Shown: positions 1 through 11,134, numbered from the stretch's first letter. The stretch is DNA of 64,000 nucleotides from Bedellia somnulentella (GCA_963576735.1 OY755186.1:15797970-15861969); one strand, 5' to 3'. Numbers and translations are program-made. Notes: a model not told the origin generated them from the sequence alone.

Positions 1-32
1 CAATAAATAAATAAATAAATAAATAAATAAAT
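1..32. repeat. (AAAT)n microsatellite
   Basis: Uninterrupted AATA/AAAT tetranucleotide run at the window edge, followed by unique sequence. Confidence 0.9.
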
Positions 33-120
33 GCCACCAACCCCGTTTTTTATTTGGATTTTCGTAGGTATTAGTAAACATCGAGCTATTTTGTCCTATT
101 TAAGGTCCTTATCTTAACGT

Positions 121-368
121 TTCCGTGTAGTGTCGGTTTAGAATAGCACTACCCCATTTCTTCCGGTGGGTGTAAGTAAGAGGCGACTAACGGTATGGGG
201 CTGTTAAGGGATTTTTGGGCGATGCGGTTGGAGACCCATCACCATCACCCTTTATTTTTACTATCTTTTCCCCACTCAAATTTCCAAAAGTGGCTGAGGA
301 ATTTCTAACTCTTTAGCTCTGGCTACCCCTTCCTGGGATTTATAGCCGTGAGTATATGTATGCATATG
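121..368 (+). mobile_element. Family A retroposon copy, near full length
   Basis: Begins with the family head (CCGTGTAGTGTCGG), has the internal GGGCGATGCGGTTGGAGACC block and the AGCTCTGGCTACCCC hairpin, and ends GCCGTGAGTATATGTATG. This layout (head, TTTTTGGGCGATGCGG, TTTTCCCCACTCAA, CCCC...GGGG hairpin, TATG tail) defines the family through the whole window. Confidence 0.9.
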
Positions 369-1709
369 TCTAATCGTGTACAAAATTTCATGGTCGGTTA
401 GTAATTTACGCGGGAACCTGTGACATACTGCCCATGAATACAATCAAATTTTTTTGAAAGAAAGATTTATCTAGCATCTTGGTGTTTCATTTAACTCCTT
501 CAAACACTTATTTACTCATATACCCATCGGGATAGTTTATGCAATCTTTCCTGCCAAAAATGAGTCCCATCTCTCGTATACATAAATTTTCTCGAACATG
601 CATATTTTCTTTCATAAGATCCGACTTTCAGTAAATATTTTTCAATTGATTGTACACTAAAAAAATATTAAATAAAAGATCACATAAATACACGTAGCGT
701 TGCTCATATTTCTACATGTTTTTATAAATAACATTTTAGTGTGGAGTCGTAACTGTATTACAACATTATGAACTAATCCCGATATAAAACTGGTGTAGGG
801 TAGATATAAAATTATTTTATGACGTCATAAAGATACTAAAATGCGAGGAACCGAGCTACAAATCACTTATTTGCTGACTTCTGGTGAGTCAGTATTTTTA
901 AATTGAAATATATGTTAGAATAAAATAACCTTTAAAAATATTTTATTTTATTTATAGCGAATGAAGATATTGTTAGTTTTGTACAGAGAAAGTCAAGTAA
1001 TTTTAGTCTTTTAATTTCTCACTCCAAGTTTTATCAAACTTTGTGTATCTTAGAAGGTAAGATGCCGGCCTTTAAGGCAAAAAAAGCATGGGTTCAAATC
1101 CAACGTAAAACTTATTGTTCAGCGAAAGTAGAAATAAAAATATATAGATATACTTTACTTAACGTGAAATTCTAAAAATATCTTCACTGTACATATAAGT
1201 CCTTCCTAAAAATATGGATATGCTAAATACCAGGTGAAATAAAATAACTCCATATAAAGGTCTATCCCTTCAGACATTTACGGATCCTTTTTTGCAAAGC
1301 TCTCATTTCTATCATTCCAGTTTAAAGTAAAAAGTATTCACAAAAGCTATAAATCATGAAAATAAATTTGAATTCCTCTCTGAATGGGTGCGACTGATTT
1401 GTCATCTGAAAACAACAAACCGACAGACACAATGCCGCCGATTTGTTATACTTAATAATATTTCATTTTCCTTTGTCTCGCAAATACTTCGCCGTTTCAG
1501 TATAGTTTTTGGGGCACAACTGTGACCCGGAATATTTTCGTTTAATTATCATAATCATATAGATTGTTTAAAGAGAAAGTGGTATGAATACTTTTAGAAA
1601 TTGTTTGCAATACATTTGCCACATTACTGAACACAAAATTACAATAGCGAATGTTCCATAAGCCCTCGTCGTAACTAATATTATTTTAGAGCGGAATATA
1701 AACACATTT
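369..1709. other. No gene seen; AT-rich DNA with one tRNA-like patch
   Basis: I see no coding exon here. Around 1035-1105 there is a tRNA-like stretch with a good B box (GGGTTCAAATCC) and a weak A box, probably a decayed tRNA-derived SINE head rather than a tRNA gene. Confidence 0.4.
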
Positions 1710-2043
1710 AACATAACATAAACATAAACGTTCACGCCGAATATCCCCGAAGGAATTGGCAGAGGTACTAATACTTTGTCACCTGGTGTTCAGAGTACCC
1801 ACGTTTTGCATGGACAGTGTACTCACGTGATAGGGGGCAGGCCTATCGCCGTTTTTGTACGAATACACTGTCACATGACTAAGTACAACTCAGCCATGTG
1901 GGTTTCCTCACAATGTTTTCCCTCACCGTTAACAACCGTGATAAATTAACCATACATATGTCTCTAAAAAAGACAAACTGGTGTAGGCCCGATCCGGGAT
2001 TTGAACACTAGTCGTTTGCACGATAACTGAGCTATCACGTCGT
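1710..2043 (-). mobile_element. Family B tRNA-derived SINE
   Basis: Read on the minus strand: a tRNA-like head with A box (TGATAGCTCAG) and B box (GTGTTCAAATCCC), a conserved body (TACACCAATTTGTC, ACATATGTGTGGTTAATTTA), then a CCCC...GGGG 3' hairpin and a (TTATG)n tail, seen on the plus strand as AACATAACATAAACG. The A and B boxes form an internal RNA polymerase III promoter in this class. Confidence 0.85.
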
Positions 2044-2319
2044 CATATTTACTTTAAAAGGTAATGAATAGACGAGTACTCGTCGACATCATGTCGTACT
2101 GTATCCCTGAACGGGTAGCAGTAATTGTAATTAACGTTTTTCTCAACATTATGTTTAAAAATATACAACGCAACCTATTTTTTAGTGCCAGTTTCACGAC
2201 TTATCACAATCTGCAGTTTTTTCATAGAATGAAAGAAGTTGCTTAGCTCATTGGAGCAGTTTTAAGCATTAAATAATCATGAAAATAAGAGCAAAAAATT
2301 ATATCACCAAGACAATATT

Positions 2320-2560
2320 ACATACATACATATACACACGGCTATAAATCCCTAGAAGGGGTAGCCAGAGCTAAGGAATTACAAATTCCTTTAGCCACAT
2401 TTGGAGTGGGGAAAGGATGGTAAAGTAAAGGTTGTTGGTGATGGGTCTCCAGCCGCATCGCCCAAAAATCCCTTAAAAGCCCCAATACTGTTAGTCGCCT
2501 CTTACGTACACCCATCGGTAGAAACACTGTAGTGTTATTCTAAGCCGACACTACACGGCA
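2320..2560 (-). mobile_element. Family A retroposon copy, full length
   Basis: All family blocks are present in minus orientation. AAGACAA just outside both ends is a likely target-site duplication. Confidence 0.9.
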
Positions 2561-2862
2561 AGACAAATTTTATCCCACTAAACTTCAAAAACTAGCTGTT
2601 AGCATTGAGTCTCTGGTTACTTGTTTTTAGGTTAAATACCATAAGTAAAAATCTCTTACTACATTCTCAAGACAAGAACGAAGGAACCTCATGCTTTATT
2701 ATTAAATTCCAAGACCCTGTTAGCCAAGTGAGTCGTTGTTTTTATTTATTTGTATTCGGTTCGAGAGTCAAGCTGGATTCCGACGTTTGTTTTAGCTACC
2801 GTAATTTCATTAAATGTGCTCGCTACACCCCTATTCTGAGGAATGTGAAAATAAAAAAAGTG

Positions 2863-3066
2863 ATACATATACTAACGGCTATAAATCCCTAGAAGGGGTG
2901 GCCAAAGCCAAAGTAAATTTCTCAGCCACTTTTGGAAGTTGAGTGGTGAAAAGATTGTAAAATAAAGGTAGTTGATGTAGGGTCTCCGACCACTCAATAC
3001 CCTTAGTCCCCTCTTACGAACGTCCACGGGAAGAAATGGGCTGGAGTTATTCTAAGCCAACAATTA
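2863..3066 (-). mobile_element. Family A retroposon copy, diverged
   Basis: Tail hairpin (CCCTAGAAGGGG), middle block and the head end (TTCTAAGCCAACA) are recognisable with substitutions and small deletions. Confidence 0.75.
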
Positions 3067-3192
3067 ACACAGAAAAAAAGCTAAAAATAAAAACGTCTAA
3101 GAATATCACTACCCTCATCCCATGGGTGTCATTTGAGGCCCCGAGGAGATCGAGACTTTGAAGTGATTGATGAACAGAGCGCGGCGTTCTTT

Positions 3193-3415
3193 TACATACA
3201 TTCATATATTCACAGCTATAAATCTTAATAAGGGATGTCCAGAGCTTCAGAGTTAGAATTCCTCAGCCACTTTTTGAAGTTGTAAGGGGAAAATATGTTT
3301 GAATAAAGGTTTGTGGGTGATCGGTCTTCAGTGACATCGTCCAACAAGCCTAAATCTTAAATAACCCTGTTTAATAGGTACAACACCACAAGAAAGAAAT
3401 AGTACTATCACAGCA
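3193..3415 (-). mobile_element. Family A retroposon copy, old and diverged
   Basis: Starts at ACATACATTCATATATTCACAGC and keeps the CCTCAGCCACTTTT block; the head is badly eroded. Confidence 0.6.
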
Positions 3416-3427
3416 CACCATAACAGC

Positions 3428-3577
3428 AGAGCAAGCACGAGCCGTGTTTAAACTAGTTATCGCGTGGGATAAAGCATCCATCTCTTACGCACTTACTTAG
3501 TATCGTATACTGCCATCTCATTCTAACCGTTATCGTGTCGATAAAATAGCGCTCGTGCTTGTCCTTCAGGATATTAT
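3428..3577. mobile_element. CGAGC-ended MITE, ~150-bp form
   Basis: Terminal inverted repeats read AGCAAGCACGAGC at the left and GCTCGTGCTTGT at the right. The interior (GTGTTTAAAC, CGCGTGGGATAAAGCA, TATCGTATACTGCCATCTC) recurs at 20282-20732 and 28596-28735. There is no coding capacity, so it must be moved in trans by an unidentified DNA transposase. Confidence 0.75.
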
Positions 3578-3756
3578 TGTATTGTTTAAACTGACGATAT
3601 AAAACTGTTATAAAGATGTTCATAATAATGCAATGCATAGTACATTAAAAACTTGTACATATGTATATTACGTATAGTCTCTTTCCATATTTGGTTTGGA
3701 CCCACCGAGAGACTCGAGGTTACTCTTTGATATTTTTAACCTATTTATATATTTTA

Positions 3757-3892
3757 AATCTTATTGTTCATGAAAACCTCATGTGGGGATTATTGCTAAT
3801 AAATAAAGGAAAGAAAAATTTTAAAGTAGAGCGACGGGGCGTTTACCCGAGGTCGCGGGTTCGATTCCCGCCTGTGTCGAAATTTTTAACAT
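3757..3892. mobile_element. Family C inverted tRNA-SINE unit
   Basis: Left arm (plus strand: TTCATGAAAACCTCATGTGG...AAAGGAAAGAAAAATTT) is the reverse complement of a family C tail. The right arm is the 3' half of a tRNA-like head with a perfect T arm (GCGGGTTCGATTCCCGC) followed by TGTGTCGAAATTTTT. The same two-arm layout recurs near 23.1, 29.5 and 34.1 kb. Confidence 0.65.
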
Positions 3893-4012
3893 AACATAAC
3901 ATATAATCACGGCTATAAATCCCTAGAAGGGGTAGCCAGAGCTAAGGAATTAGAACTTCCTCAGCCACTTTTGAAAATGTGAGTGGGGAAAAGATGGTAA
4001 AAGTAAAGGTTC
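3888..4012 (-). mobile_element. Family A copy, 5'-truncated, with a TTATG-type tail
   Basis: Holds only the 3' half of family A, ending at a tail that reads AACATAACATAACATA on the plus strand. That is the family B type of tail, not the usual TATG repeat. Confidence 0.75.
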
Positions 4013-4019
4013 AAATTTC

Positions 4020-4266
4020 GAAATTTTTCTTTCCTTTATTTATTACTATTTATATATTGTTTGTTAACAGAATCACATCGGTATTTTTATTTGATAAAGA
4101 CGTGTGCCGCATCTCCGGAAAGTCGCCTCGACTCTCGCAAGGCGTTCGTTAGTCGAGGATTTCGTAGTAGCAATTCCTTTTTAGTTTTGTTCCTTGTTAC
4201 ACGACTTAGCTATTTTCTAATACTGCGGCTTGTGTTTTGTTATTTATTGGAATTTGGTTAGCTTGA
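4020..4266. repeat. Family E dispersed repeat, copy 1
   Basis: Shares with 5905-6130 a series of blocks: TCACAT[C/T]GGTATTTTTATTTGATAAAGAC, GAGGATTTCGT, TTCCTTTTTAGTTTTGTTCC and CGACTTAGCT. Function and class are unknown; there are no tRNA boxes or terminal repeats that I can see. Confidence 0.6.
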
Positions 4267-4276
4267 ATATAACAAT

Positions 4277-4528
4277 ATACATACATACATACATATACTC
4301 ACGGCTATAAATTCCTAGAAGGGGTAGCCAGAGCTAAGGAATTAGAAATTCCTCAGCCACTTTTGGAAATATGAGTAGGGAAAAGATGGTAAAATTAAGG
4401 TTGTTGGTGATGGGTCTCCAACCGCATCGCGCAATAATCCCTTAAAGCCCCAATACCGTTAGTCGCCTCTTACGTACACCCACCGGAAGAAATGGGGTAG
4501 TGCTATTCTAAGCAGACACTACACAGCA
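4277..4528 (-). mobile_element. Family A retroposon copy, full length
   Basis: Complete copy flanked by ATATAACAAT on both sides (target-site duplication). Confidence 0.92.
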
Positions 4529-4542
4529 AATATATATAACAA

Positions 4543-5324
4543 TCTATACTATAATAAGACTGTAACGAGGTCAAAACGGTACATTGAAGAAAAAAAAATA
4601 AAAACCGGTGGAATATGTTTTATTTTCGACACTGAAGCCAAATATGCTATTTTTGAAAAAAATGTCTGTCTGTCTGTCTGTATGTCCGTTCATCACGTTA
4701 ATTCTACCAGACCGATCTTGATCAAATTTGGCATGAATGTAGGTTATACACCTGGCCAACATATAGGATATAATTTATCCCGGATTTCGCAAGGGTTCCC
4801 ACAGGAGCATAAAAAAACATAACTTTTATATGGTTCCCCATATTTACACGATTAATTTTTTCATCGACCGACTTTATCGGACTCTTCATTAATAGTCTTT
4901 TTGGAAAAAATAAGGGTTTCATCCATTTTCATCAAAATAATTGTCCATTTAATTGTTTGTCAATAGTATGACTACTAGATATATAGGATATCACAAATTT
5001 GAGACTTACACAAATGTCTGCGTGGCGTAGCGGTATACCGTTTGGTAAACACTAAGTACGAAAGACCGAGGTTCGAATCCCGGGTAGTCAAAGTCTTTTT
5101 GCGTATTTTTTTTGCTTTTGTGTTAGGTTAGAATAATAGGATCCACTAATCCTTCTTTTTCACATTCAACTATGCGAATATGTATGAATAAAGATAATTG
5201 AAAGCATATTGTATGAATATTGCGTTGCTTTCTCACCGCGGTACGATTTCTTATTTTCTTTGTTATAGATACTTCAGTTCATACTAAACTTTTATGACAG
5301 TTCGAAGACTGTCGGGTCAGCTAG
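4543..5324 (+). mobile_element. Non-autonomous Helitron, ~780 bp
   Basis: Starts A|TCTATACTATAATAAG and ends with a hairpin GACAGT-TCGAAG-ACTGTC, seven bases, then CTAG|T. A 5' TC, a 3' CTRR preceded by a short hairpin, and insertion between A and T are the established Helitron signature. There is no Rep/helicase coding, so it depends on an autonomous partner. A TCTG microsatellite lies near 4670 and a tRNA-like head at 5012-5092 inside it. Confidence 0.8.
5012..5092 (+). other. tRNA-like SINE head inside the Helitron
   Basis: A box (GTGGCGTAGCGGTATACC) and B box (GAGGTTCGAATCCCGG) are spaced as in a tRNA, but the T-arm stem has mismatches and no 7-bp acceptor stem forms. It is therefore a tRNA-derived sequence, not a tRNA gene. 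Confidence 0.5.
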
Positions 5325-5412
5325 TATATCATAAATTAATAAGAATGTTCTTCATTATAAGATTTAAACTTTTAAGATACATTTGTTCTTAGTTAGAAAT
5401 TGTCGTATTTTT

Positions 5413-5600
5413 ATTTATAGAATATAATAGAATAGAAAACTATTTATTGTACATCACAGATAGAAACATTTTATACATATAATTTATTAAATAGAAGTAC
5501 AATTGGCGCTCTCATTGCTTTAAGCAATCTCTTCCAGACAACCTTTGAATGGTGAGGTCAGTACGTTAATAAAAACAGAAGGTAGATGTACAAGACATAT
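5413..5600 (-). mobile_element. LINE 3' UTR fragment (same type as 9612-9775)
   Basis: Shares the AATCTCTTCCAGACAACCTTTGAATGGTGAGG block and the ACTATTTATTGTAC tail region with the LINE 3' end at 9612-10200. Only the 3' untranslated end is present. Confidence 0.6.
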
Positions 5601-5630
5601 TGCAACCTATATATAATAGACTTAGTTATT

Positions 5631-5893
5631 GCTGTGTAGTGTTGGCGTAGAATTGTTCTGTAGTGTCGGCGTATAATAGCACTACCCCGTTTCTTTCCAT
5701 GGGTTATCGTAAGAGGCGACTAAGGGTATCAAAGCTTTTACAGTAATTTTTGGGCGATGCGGTTGGAGACCAATCACCAGAAACATTTATTTTACAATCT
5801 TTTTCCACTGAACTTCCAAAAGTGACTGAAGAATTTTCTGTTTCTGAAGCTCTGGCTACCCCTTTCATGGATTTATAGCTGTGAGTATAATTA
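5631..5893 (+). mobile_element. Family A copy with duplicated head
   Basis: The first ~26 bases of the head are present twice in tandem before the normal body. Subfamily with GTGGGTTATCGTAAGAGG and AAACATTTATTTTAC. Confidence 0.85.
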
Positions 5894-5904
5894 TGTTATA
5901 TTTC

Positions 5905-6130
5905 TTCAACCTATTTATTTATTGTTTGATTGATTGATTGATTCACATTGGTATTTTTATTTGATAAAGACAACGTGTGTCTCCTTTGGAGTCTCGGCAA
6001 TGTTCGTTAGTTGAGGATTTCGTTTTAGCGGTTCCTTTTTAGTTTTGTTCCTTGTTAGGCGACTTAGCTGTATATTGGGGTTTCTAAAACTAGTGTTTTA
6101 TTATTTATCGGAGTTTAGTAAGCTTGTTTG
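5905..6130. repeat. Family E dispersed repeat, copy 2
   Basis: Aligns by eye with 4020-4266 over most of its length. A short GATT microsatellite lies near its left end. Confidence 0.6.
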
Positions 6131-6371
6131 ATACAAGAGTGGTTTTGGCGAAATAAATAGTACATAAGTTGAAAAAATATTATAATAATAACACAACACA
6201 CATACGTCAACCTTAAAAACCTTGCGTATAACCTCATACCACAAAATCAGTCTTATCCATGAAATCTGTACTAAGCTATAGCAAAGAAAAAAGGACATTT
6301 AAAATGTACAATTAAATGAAATATCAAAAATATGTCACTGAAAAACCCTTTTTAAAACATTTAGTAAACTT

Positions 6372-6619
6372 TACATACATGCATATACTCACGGCTATAA
6401 ATCCCTTAACGGGGTAGCCAAAGCTTTGGAATGAGAAATTCCTTAGCCACTTTTGGAAGTTGATTGGGGAAAAGATGGTAATAACAAATGTTTTTGATGA
6501 CGGGTCTCCAACCGCATCGCCCAAAAACCATTTAAAAAGTCCCTATTCCCTTAGTCGCCTCTTACGATCACCCACGGGTAGAAAGGGGTAGTGTTATTCT
6601 AAGCGTACATTACACGGCA
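6372..6619 (-). mobile_element. Family A retroposon copy, subfamily with CCCGTTAAGGG hairpin
   Basis: Full-length minus copy flanked by AAACTTT on both sides. Diagnostic bases: CCCTTAACGGGGTAGCC at the hairpin and GATCACCCACGGGTAGAAA near the head. Confidence 0.88.
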
Positions 6620-7103
6620 AACTTTCTAAAAATAAACAACCGAAAATGAACAAAATATAAACATTTAATATTTGAAACATATTTAATAAAAAACAGAATC
6701 ATGACGGATAATAACCATTTTAATCCTTATTACCAGTGCAAAAGCAATATTTTTATATTAGTTATAGACTTAACAGTTTGCACGCCTGTTGGAACGAAAT
6801 ACTGCAAACAATATTTATTATCAGGGTTTGATGTTTTAATTGCAGTTTTGACGGCTTCACAACTAAATTCAATTAGACAAGCCATTCCGTTCAGATTTTA
6901 ACATGAAATCATTAATAGCTATTGTTTTGTTTACGATTCCGGTGGAATTTATTCTGTAGCGCGTAACGTTTTAGAATAATGATTTTGTAGAAGTTTTGGT
7001 CTTGTAGTAAATGGCGACTTAGTTCTAAACACCAGCCTATTGGTAGTTGGTTATCACTATTTCTTATTATGGTTGGCTATCGTATTCTTTGTATTTTTTT
7101 AGG
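6620..7103. other. No gene seen
   Basis: AT-rich sequence with no recognised element. A short open frame at 6701-6901 has no recognisable motif and reads as chance. Confidence 0.5.
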
Positions 7104-7350
7104 ACATACATACATATACTCGAGGCTATAAATCCCAGGAAGGGGTAGCCAGAGCTAAGGAATTAGAAATTCCTTAGCCACTTTTGGAAATTTGAGTGGG
7201 GAAAAGATAGTAAAAATAAAGGTTGTTGGTGATGGGTCTCCAACCGCATCGCCCAAAAATCCCTTAATAGCCCCATACCGTTAGTCGCCTCTTACGTACA
7301 CCCACCGGAAGAAATGGGGTAATGCTATTCTAAACCGACACTACACGGCA
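7104..7350 (-). mobile_element. Family A retroposon copy, full length
   Basis: Complete minus copy; tail GACATACATACATATACTCG, head TAAACCGACACTACACGGC. Confidence 0.9.
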
Positions 7351-7425
7351 TACATACAAACACATACTGATGCAGTTAGTTTCTATTGGGGTAAGCAGCG
7401 ACTATCGATCGCTACTTTGTTCAGG
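7350..7425 (-). mobile_element. Family D LINE 3' end, short fragment
   Basis: Minus-strand match to the LINE C-terminus: TTCTATTGGGGTAAGCAGCGACTATCGATCGC followed by TACTTTG. It abuts the head of the preceding family A copy. Confidence 0.65.
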
Positions 7426-8740
7426 GCCCTTCGGGTTTAATCGATGGAGGGGAACCTCGGGACTTTCGATGTGCTGTTTTTGAAATTCATTATCCGTTTT
7501 TCCAAAAGTTAGGAGCTAAGGGCAATAGATAGATTTGAAAGCCCCAGGATAATGATTTTGAACTAGCAATAATACTTTTAAATTTTATCCATATACAAAT
7601 TTATTCTTATACATACAGACACAAAATTCCACTGATATCTAAATATGTCTGTACACAAGTAGGAGGCTAAGCATCAATGGTAATATTTTATAAATCTATA
7701 AACCACAACAAGAGATGGGTTACCACTATTGTAAGCTAACACTGTGTTAAGGATAAATCCTCTTTTTTGATATAAGACGAAATCTTCCAAGACTAATACT
7801 GGAGATATAATAAAATGTTCCTCAAACAAACGTTGCATCTTTCCGGACCCGAATAACCTTCTTTGGTCTTAACTGGAAGTTGTTATCCATCGACGAGAAA
7901 AGAAACAAAAAGATTCTTAAGTATTCTTTAATAAATATAATCATTCTGTATAAGAATTATTCAATTTAAATATTATAAGTTATGAGGATATGGGAGTGTT
8001 TTTTTTAATAAGTTTTAAGAAAATAGCCTATGTAATAGGCTATTTGACTAAGTTTTGAAAACTATCTTACGGTGTTAATCTGTTTATAAGGAGCCCTAAA
8101 AAAATATTTTTCTGTCTTCATTTTAGCAATTTTATTAAAAAATCGAAAAAGAAAATGCAATATTCTAATATGCCGCGAAAACGCGACTTTAAGTAATATG
8201 GCGGCTGTAGCACAAATGACGTCAAGCCAATCACGGTCGTTTTTAGTCACGTTACAGTTGCATCGAAAATACTTATTTTAGAAGACGGATTTTAGTGAAA
8301 TAATGCAATATTTTTATCTCGCATTATTACATATTGCTCCAAAAAAGAAATATTAAGACTAGTGAAATAAAAGAAATGTATATTTTTATCACAGTCAAAC
8401 AGCCTATTATGGTTACACTTTCAATTGATAGCCAACCTTTTCATAATTGTTTTGATTAATTTATTATTCTTTTTCTATAAGCGTCATCACAATATGTTAT
8501 CTTATAAGCGGTTTGTATCACAAGGTAAACTTTTTGATTTATTAATTTTCGCAGTACTCTTAATACCACATTTAAAATACCGTTAGTACTGTAGTCGTAC
8601 CACACTCACGGGAAGAAGTGGGTTAGTGCTATTGTAAGCCAAGAAATGTGTATTTATTTAAATACATAATTCTTGACAAACTGTTCAAAAACTCAACTGT
8701 ATGACTTCTCGTTTTGAACTATAACAAGTTCAGTATTTCG
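7426..8740. other. Mostly unassigned; two family A scraps
   Basis: Minus-strand family A head fragments are visible near 7700-7745 (TTACCACTATTGTAAGC) and 8580-8643 (CACGGGAAGAAGTGGG...GCTATTGTAAGCC). I see nothing coding; the 62-codon frame at 8062-8250 has no recognisable domain. Confidence 0.45.
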
Positions 8741-9060
8741 AACCCGGCTCCCACTTCTGATCTCTAGAGTTGTGCCGAATCGTCGATAACGAACTTAAAT
8801 CTGTCGTCACGAAAGGTTCGCTAAATAGACTTTTTACGGACGCTTAACACGTAGAGCGAATAAAATCAGTCGGGACTCGGCCGGCACCCTTGTCTCATTG
8901 CCATCGATTTATACGATTCGCTTTGAGGTGGATATAACGATTCAACTATATTTGCGGGGACTGTTTCTATCAGGAATTTGGAGTTATAGTGATTATGTTG
9001 TGAGGGTTGGAATTGATTCGTGGTTCACAGTCTGGACTGGGATTAAATCTCTGTAGCTTT
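8741..9060. other. GC/CpG-richer non-repetitive patch, possible regulatory or untranslated exon sequence
   Basis: This stretch is noticeably richer in CG dinucleotides than its surroundings (GTCGTCACGAAAGG, AGTCGGGACTCGGCCGG). I see no clear core promoter or open frame. Confidence 0.2.
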
Positions 9061-9404
9061 TACATTTTTTTAAAAGCATGGATGGTTTTGAAAAAGAGCC
9101 CTTAACAGTGGCTCTGCCTGTCTTTTTCTCTGTTTCTATACTTTTTTCCATGGTGTTCCTGGTCTGACATTTGTAATCTATATTGCCTTTTATAGTGATT
9201 ATTAACTGTTTCGAGTTTAAGTTACCTACGTCGTTCTTTTAACTATCAAACAAACGCTATGTTAAACACGAAACGTTTCCATATATTGTTACTAAAAGTT
9301 TGAGTAGCTACACTTCACACGAATCCCTTGAGCCCTCAGGTCTCCACGAAACACTATCCCTTGCGTCTTTGATCTTTAGTCTCCCAAAGTGCACATACAG
9401 TTTT

Positions 9405-9527
9405 GCAAATTATGCACGCGTCGAAGAGAGAGAGGTTTGTCAGGATCGTACGAAGTGGCGATCGATAGTCTCTGCCTACCCCAATGGGAATTAATGGCGT
9501 GAGTATATGTGTGTATGTATGTATGCA
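9405..9527 (+). pseudogene. Family D LINE ORF2 C-terminal fragment with 3' end
   Basis: Codons before the stop at 9492-9494 read as a C-terminus ending DRTKWRSIVSAYPNGN, nearly identical to the minus-strand fragment at 21531-21713. The stop overlaps the 3' hairpin (CCCCAATGGGAATTAATGG) and is followed by GCGTGAGTATATGTGTGTATG. The 5' truncation is typical of a non-LTR retrotransposon insertion. Confidence 0.75.
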
Positions 9528-9611
9528 CCCGTCGAACTAGATCACCTTTATTTGTATTACAGAAAAAAAGAAAAACTCTTTGTTGAAACAAATAATAACG
9601 TTTCAAATGAA

Positions 9612-10200
9612 TTAATAATAATAATAATAATAATAATAAACACTTTATTGCATACAAAAACACAACACACAAACAGTATTTAAAAAATTACAGAACAGTA
9701 AATGTACACAAAGGCGGACTTATCGCCTTAACGCGATTTCTTCCAGTCAACCTTTATGGTGAGGAACAAATGAACAACTCTTTAATTTAAATTACAGTCA
9801 AATATAAATGCAATTTAAACGGAACTTAATTAAACACAACTTATTTACAACCTTTATATTAATTTATATACCTAATAATAATTATATCAAATATAACATA
9901 CAATATCTTAATACATACTTATATAATAAAATAAATACAAATATATACATATACCTAACTTTATAAAATCTACCAACCTAAGGTTTTAAAAAAATGGGAT
10001 TTAAGTTTATTTTTAAATATATTTAATGATGATGACATACGTATGTCATCTGGTAGTGAGTTCCACAAATTAACTGCTCTGGCTGCAAAGGAATCACTAT
10101 ATGTAGCACTGTCATGAGGAGGTACACTCAACATCTTATTCTCCCGCGATCGCAAGGCAAGGCCGTGGGAGCACAAGTATGTGAACTTACAACGATATTA
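9612..10200 (-). pseudogene. LINE 3' end: ORF2 C-terminus plus 3' UTR (Jockey/CR1-like)
   Basis: The minus-strand frame ending at 9970 encodes a C-terminus with RSRENKMLSVP, SFAARAVNLWNSLPDDIR and a final FKNKLKSHFF segment. SF-x-x-RAxxLWNSLP-x-x-IR followed by FKxxLK is the established C-terminal signature of Jockey/CR1-superfamily LINE polymerases. The 3' UTR runs left to an (ATT)n tail at about 9612-9640 and contains GGCGATAAGTCCGCCTTTGT and AATAAAGTG. Everything upstream of about 10200, including the polymerase and endonuclease, is missing: a dead 5'-truncated copy. Clade assignment within the superfamily is uncertain. Confidence 0.75.
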
Positions 10201-11134
10201 ACTTAGTGAAAACTCTGGTAAGTGGTCTTTTAAACCTTCGGAATACTTACTTTTGTCGTAGCATTTCGAACGATTCATAGATTCATAGAAATTACTTTAA
10301 AAATACCAATTGATGTAGACCACAATATCTTATTGAAGTCGGAATTCGAACTTATGACTCTTTACTTGGCCCTTCCCACTAAACAACCAAGTCTGTCTGC
10401 GACAAATCTATCTCATTTAGCCGCTGTAGTCTCAAGCACAACATTTTCCGCAAGACAATTTTCCAGATTCCTCCCACTTATGTTTACTGTGCAAGATGGG
10501 GTATCATTAGTGAGTTATGGCAGCCATTTTTTGCCCACTTCAGCCGTCGGGCGCTTCAGCGCTTAACTTTGTAAGAAGTTATAAAAACGGAAAGCGCTGA
10601 GCAAATTAATCTACGTCTTTTCAACTTGCTAAGTTTTTAAGCTCTTCGTAAAAGGATACGTATTGCTTTTTGGATGGTAAAGTGTTATAACCTTTCTGGT
10701 GGTACAGGCAGCAGCAATATTTTCTATCGTTTATTATTATCTACATATTTATAATTATTTTTCCCAATCCCATAATTTGGTAACTGGAGCTTCAGAATTA
10801 GTAATTCGTAATTTCACTGCAGAAAAGGTTGTAGAACAAAATAACTTTACGAAAATTTACCATCACACAATGAATGATTCGTATTTGAACCTTTGAGTTT
10901 AGAGGTATTTAGTAATAAAATTTGATAATATGCATGTTTGTCACAATCATTTTCTTAAGTTGCTGTTAATATTTAGTTCGTTCAACCAAATTTTTCCATT
11001 AAATCAAATATGTTATTCTGATTCGAATTTCAACCTGCAAAGTACTCAATCTTAACCCTTTGCAAGGCGGTATACCAGACAACATAAAACTTCCTTATAT
11101 TCACGCTCCTAACAGTAAATATTAAAATACATAC
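10200..11134. other. No certain gene; possible tRNA-like remnant
   Basis: Minus strand at about 10325-10445 has a good B box (AGTTCGAATTCC) but only a weak A box, so a decayed SINE head is possible. Small open frames at 10333-10566 and 10699-10896 show no domain. If the Dok-7-like gene is intact this is intron sequence downstream of its exon at 11135. Confidence 0.35.

Noticed and set aside
2605..2892. 95-codon open frame
   Set aside because: Its 3' end runs into a diverged family A copy and no domain is recognisable; the start codon is not ATG.
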